From: Alphaproteobacteria bacterium
Lineage (GTDB): Bacteria > Pseudomonadota > Alphaproteobacteria > WRAU01 > Hepatincolaceae
Direction: 5' to 3'
Length of the DNA: 64,000 nucleotides
Assembly: GCA_009780035.1 (NCBI GenBank)
Contig: WRAU01000001.1
Location: 1-64,000 of the forward strand
Part shown: positions 24,923 to 33,234 of the stretch, in pieces
Layout: each line of letters begins with the position of its first letter
Position numbering within the stretch: the stretch's first letter is position 1
Translations under genes and position numbers: made by a program
The notes under the pieces: generated by a model
What the model saw: only the letters and a program-made list of their open reading frames with translations
Told to the model about the DNA's origin: nothing
The model's database searches: none

Positions 24923-25758
24923 TGAATAAACTTAAGGCAATAACTAAAGGAATAGATTTAGCCATTCCTGGATTATTAACCGATTACAACAGCTTAGAAG
25001 ACAGATACTTTCAAGCCTTTAAAGCAGCTCATGGCAATTTAAGCATGACTATTGAAGAATTTAGAGGTAGCAATATTTATAATGTGTTTAATGCCTGCAT
25101 TTTAATAGATATGGTTAACAACCAGTTTTTAAGTAATTTCATTCCAGAAATTGTGGATAATTCCATATCTCAAAATGAAATCCAAACCATTAAATACAGC
25201 GGCAATACTTCTTTTTTTCTAATACATCAACTTAAAAAGCTGGATAACATTGAAGACGCTCAAATTATAGATATTAATAATGATCCTGTATCTACCTTAA
25301 AAGGGCAAATAAGAATATTTATCAAGCGGGTTGATAGTTCTTTAGAGCTTGATGCAAATATTATTGGTAATACAATATATGATGTATTAACTCCTGGTTG
25401 CGTTCTACTTGGTGATCATGAAATAATAATAAATAAAAACGGCTTTAATAAATCTATACAATGGAGCTATGCTAATGAGATTAGTATTAGCCTCTCTGTT
25501 ATAGCAAGTGTTAATTTTTCATGGAATGGGGCTATGATTTCCAATAATCAGCTAGTAAATATGCTACTGCAGGAGTGGAATAATTATTACCAATTTAACA
25601 AATTAATTCAACCATTAGTTTTTATAAGAAACTTACAAATGTTAGGAAATATTACTTTTGAAATCAATTACAACGGAGCTCAAGCCGAAGATTTTATAGT
25701 GCAAAATGGAGACTACTTATTATTAGATGAAGCAAATATCAGTTTGCAAGTAGGGTAG
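24922..25758 (+). CDS. putative baseplate J-like protein
   Basis: A 278-residue protein coupled to the previous gene. Layout is like baseplate J proteins: N-terminal helical region, a central segment describing IYDVLTPGCVLLGDHEI and a C-terminal beta domain. It would form the wedge ring of the baseplate. Moderate confidence from order and size. Confidence 0.5.
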   Translation: MNKLKAITKGIDLAIPGLLTDYNSLEDRYFQAFKAAHGNLSMTIEEFRGSNIYNVFNACILIDMVNNQFLSNFIPEIVDNSISQNEIQTIKYSGNTSFFLIHQLKKLDNIEDAQIIDINNDPVSTLKGQIRIFIKRVDSSLELDANIIGNTIYDVLTPGCVLLGDHEIIINKNGFNKSIQWSYANEISISLSVIASVNFSWNGAMISNNQLVNMLLQEWNNYYQFNKLIQPLVFIRNLQMLGNITFEINYNGAQAEDFIVQNGDYLLLDEANISLQVG

Positions 25759-25767
25759 ATTAGTATC

Positions 25768-25857
25768 ATGCAAGGGATTTATAAGGTTAAAAATCATTAT
25801 AAAATAAAGAATTCAGAATATGGTGTGTCTATTTTGCGACTATACACTAAAAATTAG
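25768..25857 (+). CDS. very small frame, doubtful
   Basis: A 29-codon frame (MQGIYKVKNHYKIKNSEYG) in the 141-base gap between two baseplate genes, ending in TAG. It may be a decayed remnant or chance. No ribosome site of quality. Confidence 0.2.
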   Translation: MQGIYKVKNHYKIKNSEYGVSILRLYTKN

Positions 25858-25899
25858 GCTAAATATACAGAATAAGAATTAGAAAATAAGGATTAAAAA

Positions 25900-26499
25900 A
25901 TGGAATTAAATTATAATCTAGGATTATTTTTAAATGACTATTTAGATAAACTAAAAAGCACTGTGCTTTTAAGTAAAAACTTTCAAAACACTGCCTTTTA
26001 CACCCAAAATAAAAATATCCTTGCTAAAATATTATTTCTAGCTTGGCAAAAGGGATTGGCTCAAAACGAGGTTTATGATATTGTTAATTATGTATTTAAC
26101 GATGATAGAGTATTAACTCTTATATATGATTACAAAGGCTATACTAATTATGATATTTTAATACGAGCGGTTGCAATCATATTTAATGTTGAAATTATTA
26201 GAGATGGCGAAAATTTTGTTGGTATAGATATTGGTGTTGGTGAACTTACAGAGCAAGCAATCCTGCAATCGCAAGATTTACAGCAAATAATTTTTAACGA
26301 CACCGGCTTGTCTAGCTTGCTATTAGGCACTCAACTGCCGGCAATTTTAATATCATTTATTAAGTTATTTTTACCAGCAGGAATTCAGCTTGACATCAAT
26401 ATATCAAAATCTACTAAAGAGATTTTAAGAGATAAATTAAAAGACAAGATAAAAAATAAAAATTTATTAAATAAATCAAACAATAAAAGAGGTGCATAA
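25900..26499 (+). CDS. putative tail protein (DUF2612-like)
   Basis: A 199-residue protein between baseplate J-like and fibre genes. The pattern YNLGLFLNDYLDKLK...ILFLAWQKGLAQNEVYDIV...IRAVAIIFNVEIIRDG and hydrophobic LFLPAGIQLDI resembles DUF2612 baseplate proteins. Ends in a basic, Asn/Lys-rich tail. Confidence 0.5.
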   Translation: MELNYNLGLFLNDYLDKLKSTVLLSKNFQNTAFYTQNKNILAKILFLAWQKGLAQNEVYDIVNYVFNDDRVLTLIYDYKGYTNYDILIRAVAIIFNVEIIRDGENFVGIDIGVGELTEQAILQSQDLQQIIFNDTGLSSLLLGTQLPAILISFIKLFLPAGIQLDINISKSTKEILRDKLKDKIKNKNLLNKSNNKRGA

Positions 26500-27063
26500 A
26501 TGCCAAATTTTACATACATAGAAAATAGCGGTATCGGTTATAAAACTGGTATTAAAGACCTTGCAGCCTTTTTACTAAAAGATCATATGGACGAAGTATT
26601 TCTTTATCCATCGCCACAGACTACGAAAGAAGAAATTAATATTAATGGAGTTATTTTGGGGTTATGTAATGGCAGAGTTGTAGATATAGGAACTTATCCA
26701 CTCTATGAAAAGTATAATAAAATTACTACTCCTACTTATGTGTTGCCTAATTGGACTGGAGCTGATGGCAATATTATTAGTAAGGGGCAATTAGATGTTG
26801 ATATTGGTTCAACAAATCAGTGGAAACCTCCTAGTCACGAACATACTTTTGCTAAAAATTCTTTTAATATGATCCTTACTTATACAAGGATCGATAATAC
26901 TTATGATTTTGAGGCTGGATCCGGTTATTTCCTCAAGTTAGGGAATGATAATATTAGTTTTTCCTCTATAAATATAAATAATACTACAACTGATAACGAC
27001 GGAGAGTATCAACCAGAAAAAACAGCTTTATCACCATATCTAATAGTAGATTACAGAGGATAA
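26500..27063 (+). CDS. tail fibre/collar-like protein 1
   Basis: A 187-residue protein, ATG directly after the previous stop. Contains PPSHEHTF near residue 110, a His-x-His collar motif of the kind that binds metal in phage fibre tips, followed by beta strands. First of three consecutive proteins carrying such a motif. Likely part of the host-recognition apparatus. Confidence 0.55.
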   Translation: MPNFTYIENSGIGYKTGIKDLAAFLLKDHMDEVFLYPSPQTTKEEININGVILGLCNGRVVDIGTYPLYEKYNKITTPTYVLPNWTGADGNIISKGQLDVDIGSTNQWKPPSHEHTFAKNSFNMILTYTRIDNTYDFEAGSGYFLKLGNDNISFSSININNTTTDNDGEYQPEKTALSPYLIVDYRG

Positions 27064-27067
27064 AAAA

Positions 27068-28111
27068 ATGCCAACAATTAACCAATTAATTAATAAATTA
27101 CCGCAAGATGATGATTATATTTTGATAGGCAATGGAGCCTTACAAATAAGAGATATATCAAAGCTAATGAATCCTCAACCAGATTTTAGCATTATTGCAT
27201 TGATAGATGAGAGGAAGCTATTCACAAAAAATAATTTTTATTATATTTTACTAGATGGAACAGACTATAGAGACACGGAATACGCAAAAATACATGATTA
27301 TTTTAAGAATATAGTCCGCTTAAGAATACAAAGTGATCTAGGTGGTCCATTCCCTAGGCTTCAAGGAGGTATATTCACTTATAAAACAACTCCAGGTGTT
27401 TGGGATCCGGACTGGCTTGGCAGAGTTGTTGTAGATGGGGAAAGTAATGAAAATACTAAGCAGTATTATATTGAATTTGACAATAACGATGGAACTCTTA
27501 ATTTGGTCCGCATGGAATCTGGTATCTATACTATGCCAGTAGATCCAAACTTAGATACAACAGATGCAGTTGGAAGATTAATACAAATAGATGTTCGTGG
27601 ACAAGTTGTAGGATTTTTAGACACTAAAGATATAACCATACCAGCTACTGGCGTAGTTCAGTCAGTTGATACTAGCCATCCACCATATACAACTATGAGA
27701 GTGAAAATTGAAATGATACAACCCTCAAAATTAGAATGGTTGGCTAAGTATGGTAGTGATATAGATTACCAAACCGGCGATATTCCAGATTTAACTGCTA
27801 AAAATTATATGATAAAAGTTAATACAGATGTTACCAATCGATCTGAGAGCTCTGCTTTTGATATTAATCATTCGCATTCGCTTCCAATTTCACTTGGTCC
27901 AACAAGTGGGAGCTATGTAGTGAGATGGAACAGCGCTTCATCAAGCGGATGGGATAGAATTTCTTCTCCTTTTTTTGGGAATAGACCCTTTGAAACAAAT
28001 CAAAACTTTAATATATCTATTAATAATATCAACTATACTGGTGCGAGCGATATAATTCCAACATCAAGAAATATTAACTGGTATTGTAAAATGAGAATAG
28101 GAGCACAATAA
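27068..28111 (+). CDS. tail fibre/collar-like protein 2
   Basis: A 347-residue protein. The N-terminal segment (MPTINQLINKLPQDDDYILIGNG) looks like a baseplate attachment module. A central region resembles T4 gp12-type collar domains (LLDGTDYRDTEYAKIHDYF) and the C-terminal NHSHSLPIS near residue 270 is a His-x-His motif preceding a receptor-binding tip. Likely the main fibre. Confidence 0.6.
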   Translation: MPTINQLINKLPQDDDYILIGNGALQIRDISKLMNPQPDFSIIALIDERKLFTKNNFYYILLDGTDYRDTEYAKIHDYFKNIVRLRIQSDLGGPFPRLQGGIFTYKTTPGVWDPDWLGRVVVDGESNENTKQYYIEFDNNDGTLNLVRMESGIYTMPVDPNLDTTDAVGRLIQIDVRGQVVGFLDTKDITIPATGVVQSVDTSHPPYTTMRVKIEMIQPSKLEWLAKYGSDIDYQTGDIPDLTAKNYMIKVNTDVTNRSESSAFDINHSHSLPISLGPTSGSYVVRWNSASSSGWDRISSPFFGNRPFETNQNFNISINNINYTGASDIIPTSRNINWYCKMRIGAQ

Positions 28112-28785
28112 TGACGCAAGCAAAAGATTTTCCAAAAACTAAAACATTAAGTTCAGTAGATAATTTTATTATTGATGATGGAATAACAACATCAAAAAAC
28201 AAAGTAAATTCTATAAAAGAGCTTTATGAGTTTATGATAGGAAGTTGTTATATCCTTAATGAAAGCGAAAGCATTCTTATTAAACAGAATCCATTATGCA
28301 CTATGGTTTATTTAAGGTTAGATAAAATTCCGCAATCAAATATTTTAATTCAAAGAGAATACCCTAAACTTTGGAAAGCAATGCAAAATATAGGCATTAA
28401 CAATTTTAGCAGATTGCCAGATATTTATTTAGGATTAGCTCCTTTGTATCAAAGCAGTTATTATAAATATATAGAACACTCTCATAGATTTGATATTTTA
28501 GGGTCTACTAAAATATCAATTAATTTTTCATATAATTGGTATCAATCAGTATCCACCACTGATTGGGATATGGGAATAAGGGGTGCGATCCTAGCTGGTG
28601 AGCCACCGTATATTAGACAAGAGCAAATTGGCGGAAAGTGGAGTCTAAACACGGATGGATTGAATGATAGTTCATTTACTACAAATGCAACAACAATTAT
28701 AAATACAAATATTAGAAATAGAAGCATAAGCCCAAATTCATACTCGCAGAATTTATATATCTTAGCTGGTATACAATGGGAATAA
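28111..28785 (+). CDS. tail fibre/collar-like protein 3
   Basis: A 224-residue protein overlapping the previous stop by one base. N-terminus (DFPKTKTLSSVDNFIIDDGI) resembles that of the preceding fibre, and EHSHRFDILG near residue 123 is the third His motif. Ends with NSYSQNLYILAGIQWE, a typical fibre C-terminus. Probably a variant fibre or fibre tip. Confidence 0.55.
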   Translation: MTQAKDFPKTKTLSSVDNFIIDDGITTSKNKVNSIKELYEFMIGSCYILNESESILIKQNPLCTMVYLRLDKIPQSNILIQREYPKLWKAMQNIGINNFSRLPDIYLGLAPLYQSSYYKYIEHSHRFDILGSTKISINFSYNWYQSVSTTDWDMGIRGAILAGEPPYIRQEQIGGKWSLNTDGLNDSSFTTNATTIINTNIRNRSISPNSYSQNLYILAGIQWE

Positions 28786-28828
28786 AACAATAAATATAAG
28801 GTATTTTATCTATACTGCTTTTATAATT

Positions 28829-29467
28829 TTATATTTTGTATCTTATTCCAAACGATAATGCTCCTTGATAATTTTGTCTTGTTGTTATGCGGTTCTTGAC
28901 AATAGTATCTTCACTTGAAGGATTATTAATTATTGAGATATTTGTTGTATCATATGAATCATTTATTTTACTATTTAATCCAATAGATAATCTTGAGTAT
29001 AACATAAAGTTGCCAACTGCATGTTCAATATCGTTTACTATGTAATAGTCAATTTTATTATTTTCTATATAATTTGCAGAAATCCCGAAGTTCCAACGGA
29101 GCTTTTCAAGATAAAACGGGGAAATCATAAATAGTCCATATACTTTATTATTGTATCCAACTCCCAATATAACAGCTTGTGAATCTTCTGCATCTACTAG
29201 GAATCTAATTTGATATTCTAAATTTTTAAACAGACTATATTCTTTAATTGTGTTTTCTTTATTATATCGTTTGTATAATATTTCATACTGATTTAATCCT
29301 TTTTCGCTATTAGGGTCGTAGTTAGGATTAGGATAAGATGTTATTATTTCATGAACTTTATTTAATATATTTATTTGACCGCCGCCACCAATTCCAAAAA
29401 CATGCTCCACAGCATGAAGATTAAAAGAAACAAGCGATATTCCAATAATAATTAATAATTTTTTCAT
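28829..29467 (-). CDS. exported outer-membrane-like beta-barrel protein (prophage cargo)
   Basis: A 212-residue leftward protein with a clear signal peptide (MKKLLIIIGISLVSFNLHA, cut after A19). Alternating strand pattern and a terminal GALSFGIRYKI (aromatic-poor but strand-like) suggest a small outer-membrane barrel. It is transcribed against the late operon, as expected of a moron expressed from the lysogen. Phage Lom-type surface proteins alter host surface or exclude other phage; the role here is inferred. Confidence 0.6.
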   Translation of the reverse strand: MKKLLIIIGISLVSFNLHAVEHVFGIGGGGQINILNKVHEIITSYPNPNYDPNSEKGLNQYEILYKRYNKENTIKEYSLFKNLEYQIRFLVDAEDSQAVILGVGYNNKVYGLFMISPFYLEKLRWNFGISANYIENNKIDYYIVNDIEHAVGNFMLYSRLSIGLNSKINDSYDTTNISIINNPSSEDTIVKNRITTRQNYQGALSFGIRYKI

Positions 29468-29591
29468 ACGATCCCTATAAAAAATAATGCTACTCTATAA
29501 GAATAGAGTAAAAAATAATACTTTACAACAATTTAACATTGTATTAGTATTTTATTATAATAATAAGAAGCTAAGCAGTAAAACTTAAGTT

Positions 29592-29631
29592 AAAAAGGTA
29601 GGTATAATTGATTTTATAACTACCTTTTTTT
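29592..29631 (-). terminator. hairpin terminator, works leftward and perhaps both ways
   Basis: AAAAAGGTAG (29592-29601) pairs with CTACCTTTTT (29620-29629), with further TATA pairing inside. A/T runs on both flanks. It overlaps the end of the leftward gene at 29630-30505 and would terminate it. Confidence 0.6.
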
Positions 29632-30505
29632 AATGTAAATTTGATATATTTCTTAATAAGTTATAGATAAACCACCCATCTTCTACTTTAAATAATTGAG
29701 GTTTAGCAGTTATTCCATCCTTTTGGATTCCTATGCCATCTTCATATGGAGTGAAGGAAACTATTTTTTCAAGTTTTATTCTAAAATTCTTTTGATTACC
29801 ACCAAAATAAATATGTTTTGTTGTTATAGCAATTGATCCGTTATCAATAAAAACGATCTCTTCTGATTCTACTCTATGACCTTTAAATGAGCTTGTTTTA
29901 TAATAAACGCCTTTTGCTATTTTTATGTTAACTCCGCTGCTTCCACCAACATATTTAATTCTAGTTTTGCTTTCATAATATTGAACATAGTTAATTATAC
30001 TAATTAATTTCTCATTATTTTGAAAATTAAAAGGTAAATCTCCATTAATTTTTAGTTCTGGTATTTCTCCTTGCATTACTGATTTTAATGCTAAGGCTTC
30101 TCTGTATCTTCTATATCCTTTAATACTTTCTAGCTTATTTGAAGTATAATCAAAATCAAAAATATCTAATATTTCCCCTAAAGTATTTTCTTCTTCATCT
30201 GTTAAAATTTTATCATCTAAGGCATAAAAGACAGCTTCTTCCCAAGCACTTAATATAATATTATTTTTTTCAACTTCACCCACAGAGCTTGCATAATGAA
30301 TGTTATCTACTTTTTCTTTAACATCGTCAGTTTTGTTAAAATGATAAGCTGATAATATAATTGCTTTTATTTTTGCTTTATCATTAATATATTTTTGATT
30401 GCATTCTTTATGTTGATTCTTATAAAAAGGAATAGGTTTTTTGCAATATTTGCAAGAGGATGAATTCCATATTTTATTAGCAGTTTTTTGAATAACCCCA
30501 CTCAT
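29630..30505 (-). CDS. zinc-ribbon, TerB-like and PH-like domain protein (prophage cargo)
   Basis: A 291-residue soluble protein. Residues 18-40 hold CKYCKKPIPF..HKEC, a zinc ribbon. The middle (about 85-120, LSAWEEAVFYALDDKILTDEEENTLGEIL) looks like a TerB-type acidic helical domain. The C-terminal third (GSIAITTKHIYFGGNQKNFRIKLEKIVSF) has the pattern of a bacterial PH/GRAM-like domain. Such three-part proteins are found scattered in bacteria with unknown roles, often in mobile DNA. Leftward orientation fits lysogenic expression. Confidence 0.6.
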   Translation of the reverse strand: MSGVIQKTANKIWNSSSCKYCKKPIPFYKNQHKECNQKYINDKAKIKAIILSAYHFNKTDDVKEKVDNIHYASSVGEVEKNNIILSAWEEAVFYALDDKILTDEEENTLGEILDIFDFDYTSNKLESIKGYRRYREALALKSVMQGEIPELKINGDLPFNFQNNEKLISIINYVQYYESKTRIKYVGGSSGVNIKIAKGVYYKTSSFKGHRVESEEIVFIDNGSIAITTKHIYFGGNQKNFRIKLEKIVSFTPYEDGIGIQKDGITAKPQLFKVEDGWFIYNLLRNISNLH

Positions 30506-30853
30506 TTTAAAGATTCTCCTTATTATTTTATAGTTGAATTATGAATCATAAGAAGCACGAGTCAATCACAATTAAAAATATTTTCAAACTAGAAATTCTC
30601 ACTTGCGAATCATGTAAAAATATTTTATTATAAATTTAAGGACTTAAGAATCCTCGTATATTATCATTAAAACACTTTTCTTTCATTTTGTAATTATTAT
30701 AAGTTTCCTTGTTTTGCTTTTATATGATTATTATTTGGGGGAGGGCAGAGAATACAATACCTAGCAATAGGGAATAATCTCGCTCATTAATATACTGAGT
30801 TCTTAACCTCCCCCATCTGTATAATATTAATCCCGTAAGAAAGGAGTATATAA
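30506..30853 (+). promoter_or_regulatory. gene-free leader with long-range GC-rich hairpin before Bro-N
   Basis: This 348-base gap has no credible gene. GGGGGAGG (30737-30744) and CCTCCCCC (30807-30814) are perfect complements 62 bases apart, striking in AT-rich DNA, and bracket the 5' leader of the Bro-N gene. A CCTTGTTTTGC string (30707-30717) recurs at 1003-1013 with a similar flank. AGAAAGGAG (30838-30846) is the ribosome site of the downstream gene. Confidence 0.45.
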
Positions 30854-31459
30854 ATGTTAGAAAACATCACTCAATTTCAATTTAACACTCATAAAGCTAG
30901 AGTTGTCTTGCTAGAAGATGAACCTTATTTTGTATTTAAAGATATAGCATCTATTTTAGGCATTAAAGATACCAAACAATTAATACAACGCTTAAATGTG
31001 AGAGGGTATAAACACCACCTCATCGCTGATAGATTAGGAAGATTACAGAATACAATAATATTAAATGAATCTGGTCTTTATGATTGTATTTTTGAAAGCA
31101 ATAAAAAAGAAGCTAAAAACTTTAGATTTTGGATAACAAGCGAAGTCCTACCATCAATTCGCAAAACTGGGAAGTATTCAATAAACAATCAAGCCGCAGA
31201 AATAAATCAAGAATACATAGAGATAACAGAAGGAGTAAAGTATCCAATGGAATGGGTATGGCATAATGCGATGATAAGCTATAATTATAGTGAAGAGGTT
31301 ATGGAGTCTCTTAATGAAATGGAAAAAACGATTAAAACAATGAAAGATAGATTAAAAGAAATAAATACATTAAGTCTTAAAATGAAAGAGGCTGCAAAAG
31401 ATAAAAGAATAGATACAAAATTAGTGAGGTTTAATAAAGGGAATATTCTTGGTATTTAG
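30854..31459 (+). CDS. Bro-N family antirepressor
   Basis: A 201-residue protein. Residues 10-115 are a Bro-N domain: VRVVLLEDEPYFVFKDIASILG-type opening (here ARVVLLEDEPYFVFKDIAS), VRGYKHH, IILNESGLYDCIF, FRFWITSEVLPSIRKTG. The C-terminal part is helical and basic without a KilA-C or Rha match. Phage Bro-N proteins often act as antirepressors that bind or bypass the CI-like repressor. Own leader and own terminator make it a single-gene unit. Confidence 0.85.
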   Translation: MLENITQFQFNTHKARVVLLEDEPYFVFKDIASILGIKDTKQLIQRLNVRGYKHHLIADRLGRLQNTIILNESGLYDCIFESNKKEAKNFRFWITSEVLPSIRKTGKYSINNQAAEINQEYIEITEGVKYPMEWVWHNAMISYNYSEEVMESLNEMEKTIKTMKDRLKEINTLSLKMKEAAKDKRIDTKLVRFNKGNILGI

Positions 31460-31471
31460 AAAGTAAGAGAA

Positions 31472-31502
31472 AAGCCTATCTAAAACAGATAGGCTTTTTA
31501 TT
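31472..31502 (+). terminator. intrinsic terminator after Bro-N gene
   Basis: AAGCCTATCT (31472-31481) pairs with AGATAGGCTT (31487-31496), 5-base loop, then TTT and an A/T-rich tail; 10-bp perfect stem. Confidence 0.85.
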
Positions 31503-31602
31503 TGCCTAGGCGTCAGTAAACTGTCGGTATTCCCAGTTGCATTATATGTTGAATATAATATATATTTTTTCAAGTGTAAAGAATTTTTATAATTTTTATT
31601 AA

Positions 31603-31791
31603 TCCTTAAAAATAAAGCAAATAAAAAAAATAAGAAATACTGATTTATTTGTTGCAAATACTGGAAGTTCAATTCTAAAAAAAGTATATCAATCTTGGAG
31701 TATTTGTGATTATAAGTGTGGTAGAGATTCTTATAATTATATAGTTAGAAATGGTAAAAGCGGTATTTATAAAGTAAAGGAGTTTGAATAA
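31603..31791 (+). pseudogene. 5'-truncated gene remnant
   Basis: A 62-codon frame ends TAA overlapping the next ATG (TAATG), as real phage operon genes do here. It reads ...GSSILKKVYQSWSICDYKCG... and is protein-like, but a stop at 31600 precedes it and no ATG, GTG or TTG start is available in the frame. It is probably the C-terminal remains of a lost gene. The rest of the gap 31500-31602 shows nothing recognisable. Confidence 0.4.
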
Positions 31792-32279
31792 TGAAATACA
31801 TAATATGCGATATAGATGGAACATTAGCAGAAAAATACGAAGATAGAGATATTTACGATGCTAGTTTGTGCCATAAAGACAAAGTAATAAAAGCTACTCA
31901 AACTATTCTTCGTGGGATAGAGAGTAAAAATGAATATGCCGACGACGATTCTTACATACATATTATTTATATGAGCGGCAGAGGTATAGATTGTGAAAAA
32001 GAAACTAGAGATTGGCTAGAAGCTAAGGCAGAAGTTCGTATTTTTGATAACATAAAAGGTTTTGAAAGAAAGTTTTATAATCTTTATATGCGTAAAAGAG
32101 GAGATAATAGAGAAGATGCTGTTGTAAAAAAAGAGCTACTAGAGCAGTTTCTAAAAGACTATAAAGCAAAAAAAGAAGATATTCTTTTTGTTATTGATGA
32201 TAGACTATCAGTTATAGACATGTGGTTAAAAGAAGGTCTTTTTGTATTTAATGTAAATAATGGAAGGGGAGATTTTTAA
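31791..32279 (+). CDS. polynucleotide kinase-type 3'-phosphatase (HAD superfamily)
   Basis: A 162-residue HAD phosphatase. DIDGT (residues 7-11) gives the nucleophile D7 and acid D9, MSGR (61-64) is motif II, YMRKRGDNREDAVVK (99-113) is the signature of T4 Pnk/PNKP phosphatase domains, and VIDDR (134-138) is motif III. T4 Pnk has this domain fused to a 5'-kinase, which is missing here. It should remove 3'-phosphate or 2',3'-cyclic phosphate ends. Functionally it complements the RNA ligase at 8455-9087. Confidence 0.82.
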   Translation: MKYIICDIDGTLAEKYEDRDIYDASLCHKDKVIKATQTILRGIESKNEYADDDSYIHIIYMSGRGIDCEKETRDWLEAKAEVRIFDNIKGFERKFYNLYMRKRGDNREDAVVKKELLEQFLKDYKAKKEDILFVIDDRLSVIDMWLKEGLFVFNVNNGRGDF

Positions 32280-32704
32280 TTGATAAAATATAAACTATGC
32301 TATAGAAACGGATCTTCTAAAATATTATTTTTTAAAAACAAAAAAGAGTTGTTAGATTTTGTAAGTAAGTTTATAGATTTAGATGACTTATCAAATTTAC
32401 TTAGACTTACAGACCCAAATATATGCAATGCAGCAACACTTGCCTGTATAACTCCTCTTGAAAATAAAAGAGTAATACTTAAAAAATTTTTTAGTATAAG
32501 AGGGTTCAAGATTACGCCAGAAAAAAAGAAGAACAATTTAGTGAGAGACATGATTACTATTGCCGTAAGCGTCCTCTTAGCATCTCAAGTAAAGAATATA
32601 AAGAATTAGAAGAAGAGCTTCACAGAAAACAACCAATGGTTTTTCATTTAAAAGAAATTGGAAGATTCCCAGGTAAATATAGATATAGGCGTGGTAATAT
32701 CTAA
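32280..32704 (+). CDS. hypothetical phage protein, frameshifted in an A-run
   Basis: As read, the frame from ATG 32280 stops at TAG 32607-32609 after 109 residues. A second open frame then continues to TAA 32702-32704, which overlaps the next ATG in the TAATG manner of its neighbours, and reads protein-like (KEEQFSERHDYYCRKRP). Adding one A to the seven-A run at 32521-32527 joins both into about 141 residues. The true gene is therefore probably full length with a one-base loss or a sequencing error. Function unknown. Confidence 0.5.
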
Positions 32705-32928
32705 TGAATAAAACTTTAACATGTTGTTATGGATATATGTTTATTGCCTCAATTATACTTTTTTTGATAGATTGCTCTACAATTAAGGTGATAACTTCTA
32801 ACTTTTCAGGACAAATTTTTATTGTGGTATATTTATTCACTTATATTTTAGCGTTTTTTTGGATTCTTTTAGATGTTTTTGTTGCAACTTTAAACCATTT
32901 AAAAATATATAAGAAGGAGAGGTTTTAA
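32704..32928 (+). CDS. small membrane protein
   Basis: A 74-residue protein with two membrane helices (about residues 10-27 and 36-62) and a basic end (KIYKKERF). Coupled to the gene before by TAATG. No family recognised. Confidence 0.5.
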   Translation: MNKTLTCCYGYMFIASIILFLIDCSTIKVITSNFSGQIFIVVYLFTYILAFFWILLDVFVATLNHLKIYKKERF

Positions 32929-32950
32929 TGAGATTAGAGGAGGATTATAG

Positions 32951-33184
32951 ATGAAAAAAATACCAAAATATGGTTCAATAGGAGTATTAGAGATTAATAG
33001 AAATCTTTCTATTTTTGCAACCCAAGTTATATCTATTGATAATGAGTGGCTTGAGTGTTTTGATGCTGAGAGTGAACTTTTGCAAATTCTAAGCCTGAAA
33101 AAAACAATAGAATGGCAATTATCAAAAATTATAGGATGCGATGGTGAGACTGAACTAACTAAATTTTTTTTATGCTATAAATAA
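32951..33184 (+). CDS. small hypothetical protein
   Basis: A 77-residue protein with GAGGAGG ahead of ATG 32951 (MKKIPKYGSIGVLEINRNL). A tiny 8-codon frame starting at 32928 and ending in TGA lies within the leader and is probably not translated. Unknown function. Confidence 0.5.
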   Translation: MKKIPKYGSIGVLEINRNLSIFATQVISIDNEWLECFDAESELLQILSLKKTIEWQLSKIIGCDGETELTKFFLCYK

Positions 33185-33234
33185 CAACTTAAACGATGTT
33201 CTATGTGATTTAGGACTAAACTTGGAGAATTTAC

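Noticed and set aside
32928-32954. 8-codon frame ending in TGA as a real gene with a UGA stop
   Set aside because: Too short, and it contains the ribosome binding site of the following gene.
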